From Clostridiales bacterium UBA1701 (GTDB lineage Bacteria > Bacillota > Clostridia > Oscillospirales > Oscillospiraceae), in NCBI GenBank assembly GCA_002320035.1, contig DCJL01000001.1, positions 7,155 to 71,154 on the forward strand: a DNA stretch of 64,000 nt. Direction: 5' to 3'. The position numbers and the translations under genes are program-made. The notes beneath the pieces are model-generated. The model had not been told where the DNA came from, did no database searches, and saw only the letters and a program-made list of their open reading frames with translations. The stretch's first letter is position 1. Each line of letters opens with the position of its first letter. Shown here one piece after another: positions 17,217 through 23,535 of the stretch.

Positions 17217-17777
17217 ATGAAAAAGCTTTTTTGTCTGCTGCTCTGCGCAGCTGTGATTTTTACCCTCTGCGCCTGCGGGAAGACTGCCCCGGCGCCGGCG
17301 GCTTCCCCGGCGCCGACGGCGTCCGGAGAGGTTGTGGTCGCTCCCGACTCTGATGTTTCCGCTCAGGAGAGCCCCGCCCCGGTGGCCACGGATGCGCCGG
17401 CGGAGTCCGTCCCTGTCACGCTCTATCACGGTGACGAAAACTGCGAGAGCATTGTCTCTCAGGAGGCCGCTGTGCCCGAGCTTACGGCGCAGGCTCTGGT
17501 GGATCTTCTCAGCGGAAACGATATCATCGCGGAAAATGTTGTTGTCAACAGCTTCACGGTGGACAATAACAACATCATCCAGCTTGACCTGAGCGCCCAG
17601 TTTTCCAACATTCTCAACACCATGGGCACCTCCGGCGAGTATATTATGCTGGGCAGTCTTGTGAACACCTTTATGGATGCCTTTGATGCCGACGGCGTAT
17701 TCCTCACCATCGACGGAAAGGCCCTTGAGACCGGACACAACATCTATGACCAGACACTGGGCTTCTTCGGCGAATAA
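17217..17777 (+). CDS. GerMN-domain lipoprotein
   Basis: A 186-residue exported lipoprotein. The signal peptide ends in a lipobox (LCACG) near residue 18-22. A low-complexity Ala/Pro/Ser linker runs to about residue 65, then a GerMN-type domain with LVDLLSGNDIIAENVVVNSF and the conserved IIQLDLSAQF. GerMN domains occur in the spore germination protein GerM and in other exported lipoproteins; the exact role here is unknown. The start is the second ATG (17217), nine bases after GGAAAGG; the ATG at 17208 abuts the Shine-Dalgarno. Confidence 0.87.
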   Translation: MKKLFCLLLCAAVIFTLCACGKTAPAPAASPAPTASGEVVVAPDSDVSAQESPAPVATDAPAESVPVTLYHGDENCESIVSQEAAVPELTAQALVDLLSGNDIIAENVVVNSFTVDNNNIIQLDLSAQFSNILNTMGTSGEYIMLGSLVNTFMDAFDADGVFLTIDGKALETGHNIYDQTLGFFGE

Positions 17778-17784
17778 AAAACAA

Positions 17785-17810
17785 GGGCCGGGCGAGTTTT
17801 CGCCCGGTCC
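17785..17810. terminator. Terminator between convergent genes
   Basis: A 10-bp stem including CCGGGCG/CGCCCGG with an AGTTTT loop lies between the GerMN gene and the convergent DUF378 gene. A/T-rich tracts flank it on both sides, so it may serve both. Confidence 0.75.
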
Positions 17811-17819
17811 TTATTGCTT

Positions 17820-18026
17820 TTATACGCCCTCGTCTGTGACAGCATCCGTGCGAAACAGCAGCGAAATACACCACAGCGCCGCCAGACCCACAAGAGTATA
17901 GACAACGCGGCTGACTGTGGCAGTCTGTCCGCCGAAAAGCCAGGCGACGATGTCAAAACGAAACAGCCCTACGCTGCCCCAGTTGATGCCTCCAATGATG
18001 GCCAGCACCAGCGCGATACGATCCAT
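17820..18026 (-). CDS. DUF378 membrane protein
   Basis: A 68-residue membrane protein matching DUF378: an N-terminal hydrophobic stretch with IIGGINWGSVGLF, then DIVAWLFGG, then a second hydrophobic segment with VYTLVGLAALW. Function unknown. The start is either the ATG at 18026 (12 bases from GGAGAG) or a GTG two codons upstream at better spacing. It lies alone between the GerMN gene and the riboswitch-controlled transporter. Confidence 0.82.
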   Translation of the reverse strand: MDRIALVLAIIGGINWGSVGLFRFDIVAWLFGGQTATVSRVVYTLVGLAALWCISLLFRTDAVTDEGV

Positions 18027-18304
18027 TATCACGAGCAACTCTCCTCTCATAAGGTTTCCGCTATATTTTTGCCATCCGGAAAGGAAAATATTCATTCCCC
18101 AAAACTTGTGCTTTTCCGCGCTTTTTCGCTCTTTACAAAAGCGGGAAATTGGATTATCTTATATTCACAGCTTATCCAATTGGTCTTTCGTTTGAAGACC
18201 ACGGCTCATATCTTTATCCCACAACCCTGTTTTAGCGGACTGGATTTTTTCAGTCCGCGCTTTTTATTTTCCCCGAAAAGGAGCCAAAAATCCCCTCAAA
18301 GCGG

Positions 18305-18332
18305 TTGACAAATGTTTTTTTGCGCTTATAAT
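18305..18332 (+). promoter_or_regulatory. Sigma-A promoter ahead of the lysine riboswitch
   Basis: TTGACA (18305-18310), 16-bp spacer, TATAAT (18327-18332), placing the transcript start near 18339, just before the first aptamer helix. Confidence 0.8.
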
Positions 18333-18341
18333 GAATTCATG

Positions 18342-18530
18342 TGATAGAGGCGCGGTTATCAAGAGTAGCTCCCGGCCGGAGGGCGGAAACCCGGGGAGTG
18401 AAAGGGGTCGCCGCCGAAGGGCTTTCGGTTTTCCGGCCGGAGGTGCCTGGGCCGCGGGATAATATCCGGCGGACTGTCGCGCGGGTCTGCCCGTGTCGAA
18501 GCGCTGTCGGACACTTTTTTGCGCGCCTGT
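18342..18530 (+). promoter_or_regulatory. Lysine riboswitch (L box) aptamer
   Basis: The RNA contains the conserved lysine-riboswitch blocks in order: GAGGCGCG then ATCAAGAGTA near 18347-18367, GTGAAAGGGG near 18398-18408, CCGAAGGG near 18414-18421, and GGACTGTC near 18471-18478. The closing helix P1 forms between AGGCGCG (18348-18354) and CGCGCCT (18522-18528). A terminator hairpin follows directly. By the known class, lysine binding would stabilise the aptamer and favour termination, lowering expression of the transporter gene when lysine is plentiful. Confidence 0.9.
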
Positions 18531-18565
18531 GCCGTGAACAGCTCTGTTCACGGCTTATTTTTTTG
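18531..18565 (+). terminator. Riboswitch-controlled terminator
   Basis: GCCGTGAACA pairs with TGTTCACGGC around GCTC and is followed by TTA and seven T. It lies between the lysine aptamer and the transporter start codon, as expected for transcriptional attenuation. Confidence 0.88.
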
Positions 18566-18594
18566 CAGACAAATTTTTTGGAGGAAAGAAAGAA

Positions 18595-20295
18595 ATGAAT
18601 CGCTGGCGAAAGACGATCACCCTGCTGCTCATGCTCCTTTTCGCGCTCTCGCTTTTTAGTGTCACCGCCTATGCCGAGGGGACGGATGCGGCCAGTATGG
18701 CCTGCACCAGCTGCGGCGGCACCGGGCTCTATAATGGGGCCGAATGCGGAGACTGCGGCGGCACCGGGCTTCTCACATCCCAGAGCCGCATGGCCTTTTC
18801 CTTCTGGGCTCTGGTGCCCCCTATCGTAGCCATTATTCTGGCCCTCATAACCAAGGAGGTATACTCCTCCCTCTTCGTTGGCATCGTCCTGGGCGGCCTG
18901 TTTTACACCAACTTCAACCCCGTTCTGAGCCTTGACACCATGATAAATGACGGCATCGTATGCGCCATCGCAGACACTGCGGGTATTTTCCTGTTTCTGG
19001 TAATTCTTGGGATAATGGTATCCCTGATAAACCGGGCGGGCGGTTCCGCCGCCTTTGGCCGCTGGGCGGAGAAGCATATCAAATCCAGAGTGGGCGCGAT
19101 GCTTGCCACTTTCCTTCTCGGCGTGCTGATATTTGTGGACGACTATTTTAACTGCCTGGCCGTAGGCTCCGTCATGCGCCCGGTCTGCGAGAATCAGAAG
19201 GTCTCCCGGGCGAAGCTGGCCTATCTCATTGACGCCACCGCCGCCCCCATCTGCATGATCGCCCCCATCTCCTCCTGGGCCGCTGCGGTCTCCGGCGTTG
19301 TGGAGGACTATAACGGCATCGAGCTCTTTGTCCGGGCCATTCCTTATAACTTCTACTCGCTTCTGTCCATTGTGTTCATCATCGCCCTTGTGCTCATGCG
19401 CTTTGACTACGGCCCCATGCACCTGCATGAGCTGAACGCCCAGCTTGGAAAGGATGACGCCGCAAGCATATCCTCCACCGGCCGGGAAAGCGCCGACAAT
19501 CCCCGCGGCCGGGTTATCGACCTTGTGCTGCCGGTGGCGGTGCTTATCGTCTCCTGCACAGTGGGCCTTGCCTATGTGGGCGGCTTCTTCGGGAATGACC
19601 CGGCCTACGCCGGGAATTTTGTGGAGGCTTTCGGCAATACCGGCGCTTTCGCCGCCCTGCCCTGGGGCTCCCTCATCGCGCTTATATTCACTCTGATCTA
19701 CTTCTGGTGCAGAAAGCTTATCGGCTTCAAGGATTCCATGCAGTGCATTCCCCAGGGCTTCAACAACATGGTTCCCGCCATCATCATTCTCACCTTTGCC
19801 ACCGCCCTCAAGAACATGACCGGGCTTCTGGGGGCAAAGTACTTTGTGGCCGCCCTTATGAACAGCGCCGCCGGGGCTCTTTTCCGCTTTCTTCCCGCCA
19901 TCATCTTCCTTGTGGCCTGTCTGCTCAGCTTCTCCACCGGCACAAGCTGGGGCACCTTCGGCATTCTCATCCCCATCGTCACCTATGTTTTCCCCGCCGA
20001 CAGCACCCTGTTCATTATCGGCGTCTCCGCCTGCCTTGCCGGCGCCGTGTTCGGGGACCATTGCTCCCCTATCTCCGACACCTCCATCATGGCCTCCGCC
20101 GGCGCTCAGTGCGACCATGTGACCCATATCGCCACCCAGCTCCCCTACGCAATAACCGTGGGCGTCATCTGCTTTGTGAACTACATCCTCGCCGGGCTTA
20201 TCCAGAATGTGTTCCTCTGCCTGGCCATCGGCATTGTTCTGACCCTTGGCGCCCTGTTCATCATTCGCGCCGCAACGGCCCAAAAAAACGCCTGA
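18595..20295 (+). CDS. NhaC-family transporter (putative lysine transporter) with N-terminal zinc-finger-like motif
   Basis: A 566-residue membrane protein of the Na+/H+ antiporter NhaC superfamily with about 11-12 hydrophobic segments and the conserved VDDYFNCLAVGSVMRPVCE and GDHCSPISDTSIMASAGA motifs. A lysine riboswitch upstream suggests it imports lysine, as for riboswitch-linked NhaC-type proteins in other Firmicutes. Unusually, residues 1-27 look like a cleavable signal peptide (ending AYA), followed by two DnaJ-type CxxCGGTG units (Cys 37, 40, 51, 54) before the first antiporter helix. This small domain would face outward and could bind zinc. GGAGG lies nine bases upstream of the ATG. 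Transport direction and substrate are inferred. Confidence 0.88.
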   Translation: MNRWRKTITLLLMLLFALSLFSVTAYAEGTDAASMACTSCGGTGLYNGAECGDCGGTGLLTSQSRMAFSFWALVPPIVAIILALITKEVYSSLFVGIVLGGLFYTNFNPVLSLDTMINDGIVCAIADTAGIFLFLVILGIMVSLINRAGGSAAFGRWAEKHIKSRVGAMLATFLLGVLIFVDDYFNCLAVGSVMRPVCENQKVSRAKLAYLIDATAAPICMIAPISSWAAAVSGVVEDYNGIELFVRAIPYNFYSLLSIVFIIALVLMRFDYGPMHLHELNAQLGKDDAASISSTGRESADNPRGRVIDLVLPVAVLIVSCTVGLAYVGGFFGNDPAYAGNFVEAFGNTGAFAALPWGSLIALIFTLIYFWCRKLIGFKDSMQCIPQGFNNMVPAIIILTFATALKNMTGLLGAKYFVAALMNSAAGALFRFLPAIIFLVACLLSFSTGTSWGTFGILIPIVTYVFPADSTLFIIGVSACLAGAVFGDHCSPISDTSIMASAGAQCDHVTHIATQLPYAITVGVICFVNYILAGLIQNVFLCLAIGIVLTLGALFIIRAATAQKNA

Positions 20296-20336
20296 TTGGA
20301 TTTTCCGGCGGCAATAAGCTTAGGATGGGCAAAAAC

Positions 20337-20592
20337 AGCGCGGCTTGAAGCCGCGCCAGCTTGTCAAAAAAGTCCGGTGTGGACTTTTTGACCGCGCTTT
20401 CCGCCGGGCATTTTGATCCTGTCAAAATACCGTTTCTCGCCAAAGGCTTGCTTTTCAAGCCTTTGGACGGCGGTTCATCCAATTTAATGTGGATCTTGCC
20501 CTCAAGCGCCCCCGCGCCTCAGTTGTTTTTGCTTCCGCAAGCGTTTTCTGACGATCTCATGCGCCTCCGGCTATGCCGGAGGCGCGCTTTTA
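20337..20592. other. Hairpin-rich intergenic region
   Basis: This spacer between the transporter and glmS carries no convincing gene. It holds at least five stem-loops: GCGCGGC near 20338-20356, a 12-bp stem with one bulged A at 20363-20392 (GTCAAAAAAGTCC arm), ATTTTGA at 20410-20428, an 11-bp perfect stem CCAAAGGCTTG at 20440-20466, and a GCGCCTCCGGC terminator-like stem at 20561-20585. The first may end the transporter transcript. The density of stems suggests a structured RNA or a dispersed repeat element. Confidence 0.5.
20561..20592 (+). terminator. Strong hairpin at the glmS 3' end
   Basis: GCGCCTCCGGC pairs with GCCGGAGGCGC around TAT. The T-rich tail (GCTTTTATT) is on the plus strand, so it terminates plus-strand transcripts best. 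On the minus strand, past glmS, no T-run follows. Confidence 0.6.
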
Positions 20593-22134
20593 TTCAACGG
20601 TGACGGATTTGGCAAGGTTTCTGGGCTTGTCGATGTCGCAGCCGCGATGGAGGGCCACATAGTAGGCAAAAAGCTGCAGGGGCACCACGCCCAGGGAGGG
20701 CTGGAGGAGCATGTGGGTGTCGGGAATGGACAGGATGTTTTCCACGGTTTTGGAAAGCTCCCGGCTGCGGCTGTTGGTGGTGAGGGCAACGATATCCGCG
20801 CCCCTGGCCTTGACCTCCACGATATTGGAGAGGCTCTTTTCAAAGAGGGGGGCATAGGTGCAGAGGGCCACCACAAGCGTGCCGTTTTCGATGAGGGAGA
20901 TGGTGCCGTGCTTCAGCTCGCCGGAGGCGTAAGCCTCACAGTGGATATATGAGATCTCCTTGAGCTTGAGGCTTCCCTCCAGGCCCAGGGCATAGTCCAG
21001 ATGGCGGCCGATGAAGAAAATGGAGTTGTGGTTGAAATACCGGGAAGCCAGGTATTTTATCTCCTCCGTGTTTTCCAGCACGCGCTCCATCTTGGCCGGC
21101 AGATCCAAAAGCTCCCAGACGATGTCTGAATACTCCGCGGGGCTGACGCTGCCCATAAGATCCCCGAAATAGAGCCCCAGCATATTCAGCAGCACAAGCT
21201 GGGTGCTGTATGCCTTCGTGGTGGCCACGGCGATCTCGGGTCCGGCCCAGGTATAGAGCACATCGTCCGACTCCCGGGCGATGGAGCTGCCCACCACGTT
21301 CACGATGGAGAGGATCCTCGCTCCAAGGGACTTGGCCATGCGCAGGGCGGCCATGGTATCCAGGGTTTCGCCGGACTGGCTGATGACGATAACCAGCGTG
21401 TCCTCGTCCACCAGGGGATCCGCGTAGCGAAACTCCGAGGCCAGCATAACATCCACCGGGCGGCGCAGGAGCCGCTCCAGATTATATTTTCCCACAACGC
21501 CCACATGATAGGATGAGCCGCAGGCCACAATAAATATTTTTTTCAGTCCCCGGATATAATCCGGCTCCAGCTTAAGCTCCTCAAAGGCCACCCGCCCCTC
21601 TTTTATTCTTGGGGAGATGGTCTTTCTGACGGCCTCGGGCTGCTCCATAATCTCCTTGAACATGAAGTGGGCATAGCCTCCCTTTTCGGCGGCGCTCACA
21701 TCCCAGTCCACAAAGCTGTGTTCCTTCTCCATCTGTCGGCCCAGGGCGTCAAAGACGGTGATGGCGCCTGCCTTGACAAGAGCGACCTCTCCATCCTCCA
21801 TATAGGAAATATCCCGGGTGTGCTTGATGATGGCGGTAACGTCCGAGGCGATGAAGCTGCAGCCCTCGCCATAGCCAAGCAGAAGGGGCGCGTCCTTGCG
21901 GGCGGCAATGAAGCTGTCGGGCATGTCTGCGCTCAGGATGCCCAAGGCGTATGCTCCTTCGATTCTGTCCAGCACCCGGTACACAGCGCTCATCATGTCC
22001 CCGGTCTTCCCATAATAGTACGCAAGAAGCTGGGCAACGACCTCCGTGTCCGTCTCTGAGCGGAAGCGCACGCCCTGGGACACGAGAAACTCTTTTATCT
22101 CCATATAGTTTTCAATTATCCCGTTATGAACCAC
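20590..22134 (-). CDS. glmS: GlmS, main part after a frameshift (glucosamine-6-phosphate synthase)
   Basis: Makes glucosamine 6-phosphate from fructose 6-phosphate and glutamine for peptidoglycan. This frame holds the rest of the glutaminase domain from VVHNGIIENY onward, and both SIS isomerase domains (CGSSYHVGVVGKYNLE, SQSGETLDTMAALR, and the C-terminal PRNLAKSVTVE). The catalytic N-terminal part is in another frame (22116-22427). One missing base between 22140 and 22141 would join them into a normal 612-residue protein reading SAIAVVHNG. The GTG at 22134 is only the first possible start in this frame; no Shine-Dalgarno supports it. The cause is sequence error, mutation or, less likely, recoding. 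Confidence 0.9.
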   Translation of the reverse strand: MVHNGIIENYMEIKEFLVSQGVRFRSETDTEVVAQLLAYYYGKTGDMMSAVYRVLDRIEGAYALGILSADMPDSFIAARKDAPLLLGYGEGCSFIASDVTAIIKHTRDISYMEDGEVALVKAGAITVFDALGRQMEKEHSFVDWDVSAAEKGGYAHFMFKEIMEQPEAVRKTISPRIKEGRVAFEELKLEPDYIRGLKKIFIVACGSSYHVGVVGKYNLERLLRRPVDVMLASEFRYADPLVDEDTLVIVISQSGETLDTMAALRMAKSLGARILSIVNVVGSSIARESDDVLYTWAGPEIAVATTKAYSTQLVLLNMLGLYFGDLMGSVSPAEYSDIVWELLDLPAKMERVLENTEEIKYLASRYFNHNSIFFIGRHLDYALGLEGSLKLKEISYIHCEAYASGELKHGTISLIENGTLVVALCTYAPLFEKSLSNIVEVKARGADIVALTTNSRSRELSKTVENILSIPDTHMLLQPSLGVVPLQLFAYYVALHRGCDIDKPRNLAKSVTVE

Positions 22135-22427
22135 GGCAATGCGCTGTCCTCGCTCAGGTGAGGATGAGAGTTCACATCGTTGGGCTCCCCGTGGGTGGCC
22201 CAGCGGGTATGGCCTATCCCCAGAACGCCGTCCACGGCCCGGCCCCCGTCCACAAGCGCGCTGAGTACCTTCAGCCTGCCCTTGGATTTTTTCACCTGCA
22301 GCCCGCTCTTTTCCGACAGCACCGCAATGCCCGCCGAATCGTAGCCCCGGTACTCTAGATGCTCAAGCCCATCCAACAGTATGGGCGCCGCCTGCTCCCG
22401 GCCAACATATCCCACAATACCGCACAT
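22116..22427 (-). CDS. glmS: GlmS, N-terminal glutaminase part before the frameshift
   Basis: Begins MCGIVGYVG with the N-terminal nucleophile cysteine at position 2 and continues through GLEHLEYRGYDSAGIA and HTRWATHGEPNDVNSHPH, the standard class II glutamine amidotransferase motifs. After SEDSA the frame runs into LPWFITG and stops, whereas the family has IAVVHNG. The ATG at 22427 has AGGGAG nine bases upstream; the open frame further up crosses the promoter. Read together with the adjacent frame it makes one glmS gene. As it stands the protein is cut at about 100 residues. Confidence 0.88.
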   Translation of the reverse strand: MCGIVGYVGREQAAPILLDGLEHLEYRGYDSAGIAVLSEKSGLQVKKSKGRLKVLSALVDGGRAVDGVLGIGHTRWATHGEPNDVNSHPHLSEDSALPWFITG

Positions 22428-22515
22428 GGTATCACGCTCCCTTTGCATAAAGGTACGACCGCTGTAAAATTCAAAAACGGTCGATTTTCCTATTATGCAG
22501 AAAAATTTACGGTTC

Positions 22516-22544
22516 ATTATAGCACAGCGCTTTTTCATGGGCAA
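22516..22544 (-). promoter_or_regulatory. Sigma-A promoter of glmS
   Basis: On the minus strand: TTGCCC (22544-22539), 17-bp spacer, TATAAT (22521-22516). The leader of about 85 nt contains a small CGACCG/CGGTCG stem at 22456-22483. It is too short for a glmS ribozyme and shows none of its motifs. Confidence 0.75.
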
Positions 22545-22625
22545 TAAAAATCATGGTGAGATATACGCTTTACATGAATTAGATTTTCGCATATTGGGCA
22601 TTTCGCCCAAATGCGCCGGAGCCCC

Positions 22626-22654
22626 TTGCATTGTGCCGGTTTATGGTTTAGAAT
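22626..22654 (+). promoter_or_regulatory. Possible extra promoter upstream of the nrd operon
   Basis: TTGCAT (22626-22631), 17-bp spacer, TAGAAT (22649-22654). A transcript would begin near 22661, immediately before a strong hairpin, so it may be terminated at once. Confidence 0.45.
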
Positions 22655-22662
22655 AGCGCTTG

Positions 22663-22694
22663 GTGTCAAAGAAGGGTTCTCCCCTCTTTGACAC
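22663..22694 (+). terminator. Hairpin overlapping the first NrdR box
   Basis: GTGTCAAAGA pairs perfectly with TCTTTGACAC, with an inner GGG/CCC, and is followed by TATATTTT. The 3' arm runs into the NrdR box at 22691. It may be an attenuator, or a palindromic protein-binding site. Confidence 0.5.
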
Positions 22695-22706
22695 TATATT
22701 TTGTGT
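22691..22706 (+). promoter_or_regulatory. NrdR box 1
   Basis: ACACTATATTTTGTGT matches the known NrdR consensus (ACACwATATnTwGTGT). It lies about 50 bp upstream of the nrdG promoter and 42 bp, four helical turns, from the second box. NrdR represses ribonucleotide reductase genes when dATP is high. Confidence 0.75.
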
Positions 22707-22732
22707 TCAATTCGGTTACATACCGGTTAAAC

Positions 22733-22748
22733 TTTCTATATCTTGTGA
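22733..22748 (+). promoter_or_regulatory. NrdR box 2
   Basis: TTTCTATATCTTGTGA matches the core of the NrdR consensus (CTATATCTTGTG) though not the outer bases. It sits just upstream of the -35 box of the nrd promoter, in phase with box 1. Confidence 0.7.
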
Positions 22749-22755
22749 TTTTCCC

Positions 22756-22784
22756 TTGACAAGAGGGGCATAAGGCTATATGAT
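22756..22784 (+). promoter_or_regulatory. Sigma-A promoter of nrdG-nrdD-trxB
   Basis: TTGACA (22756-22761), 17-bp spacer, TATGAT (22779-22784), about 30 bp before the nrdG start codon. Confidence 0.8.
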
Positions 22785-22816
22785 TACCCTTGCAGCGACT
22801 TAACAGGAGAACGATT

Positions 22817-23509
22817 ATGCTTATTTCCGGATTACAAAAACTCACCCTGCTCGACTACCCTGGCCGGGTAGCCTGCACGGTTTTCACGGGCGGCTGCAAC
22901 TTCCGCTGCCCTTTTTGCCACAACGCACCCCTTGTGCTGCCGGAGCGGCTGGCCCGCGACAGCAGCGAGGAGGCGGTCCTGGCCTTCCTGAACAAACGCC
23001 GGGGTGTGCTGGACGGGGTTGCCGTCACGGGAGGGGAGCCCCTCCTTCATAGAGACATCGGCGCGTTTCTGGAAAAGGTCAAAGCCCTGGGCTTTTCCGT
23101 AAAGCTGGACACCAACGGCTCTTTCCCGGACAGGCTCAGGGCGCTTGTGAGCGCGGGGCTTGTGGACCGGGTAGCCATGGACGTTAAAAATTCCCCCGCT
23201 CTTTACGAAAAGACCGCGGGTGCGGCAGTGGACATGGCGGCCATAGAGCGTTCCAGGGATTTTTTGCTCTCCGGGGCTGTGGATTACGAATTCCGCACCA
23301 CGGTGGTAAAGGGCCTGCACACCAAAGAGAGCCTTATGGACGCGGCCCGCTGGATTCGAGGCGCGAAGGAATACTATTTACAGCAGTTTAAAGATTCGGG
23401 AGACGTGCTGGCCATTGAAGGCCTGGGCGCTTTCAGCGAGAAGGAAATGCACGCGCTGGCGGATGCCGCGGCGGAATTTGTGCCGTCGGTTCAGGTCCGG
23501 GGCGTATGA
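22817..23509 (+). CDS. nrdG: Anaerobic ribonucleotide reductase activase (NrdG2-type radical SAM)
   Basis: Generates the glycyl radical on NrdD using SAM and a 4Fe-4S cluster. The 230-residue protein starts LISGLQKLTLLDYPG and carries the cluster cysteines at 27, 31 and 34 (CNFRCPFC), then VTGGEPLLH, the SAM-binding GGE motif. The N-terminal motif fits the subgroup seen beside nrdD in Clostridia and archaea. ATG 22817 follows AGGAGA at good spacing; an upstream in-frame extension to 22790 overlaps the promoter region and is not used. nrdD begins 26 bases downstream. Confidence 0.93.
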   Translation: MLISGLQKLTLLDYPGRVACTVFTGGCNFRCPFCHNAPLVLPERLARDSSEEAVLAFLNKRRGVLDGVAVTGGEPLLHRDIGAFLEKVKALGFSVKLDTNGSFPDRLRALVSAGLVDRVAMDVKNSPALYEKTAGAAVDMAAIERSRDFLLSGAVDYEFRTTVVKGLHTKESLMDAARWIRGAKEYYLQQFKDSGDVLAIEGLGAFSEKEMHALADAAAEFVPSVQVRGV

Positions 23510-23535
23510 GAGAGAGATAAGGAGGAAAAACAGAC

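Noticed and set aside
18341..18598. An 85-codon plus-strand frame over the lysine riboswitch
   Set aside because: The sequence is explained by the aptamer helices and terminator, and no Shine-Dalgarno precedes it.
18337..20283. A 648-codon minus-strand frame across the riboswitch and the transporter
   Set aside because: It runs antisense to the aptamer and to a clear membrane transporter, with low-complexity Gly/His/Asp composition.
22428..22516. Possible glmS ribozyme upstream of glmS
   Set aside because: The leader is about 85 nt and lacks the conserved ribozyme core; only a short stem is present.
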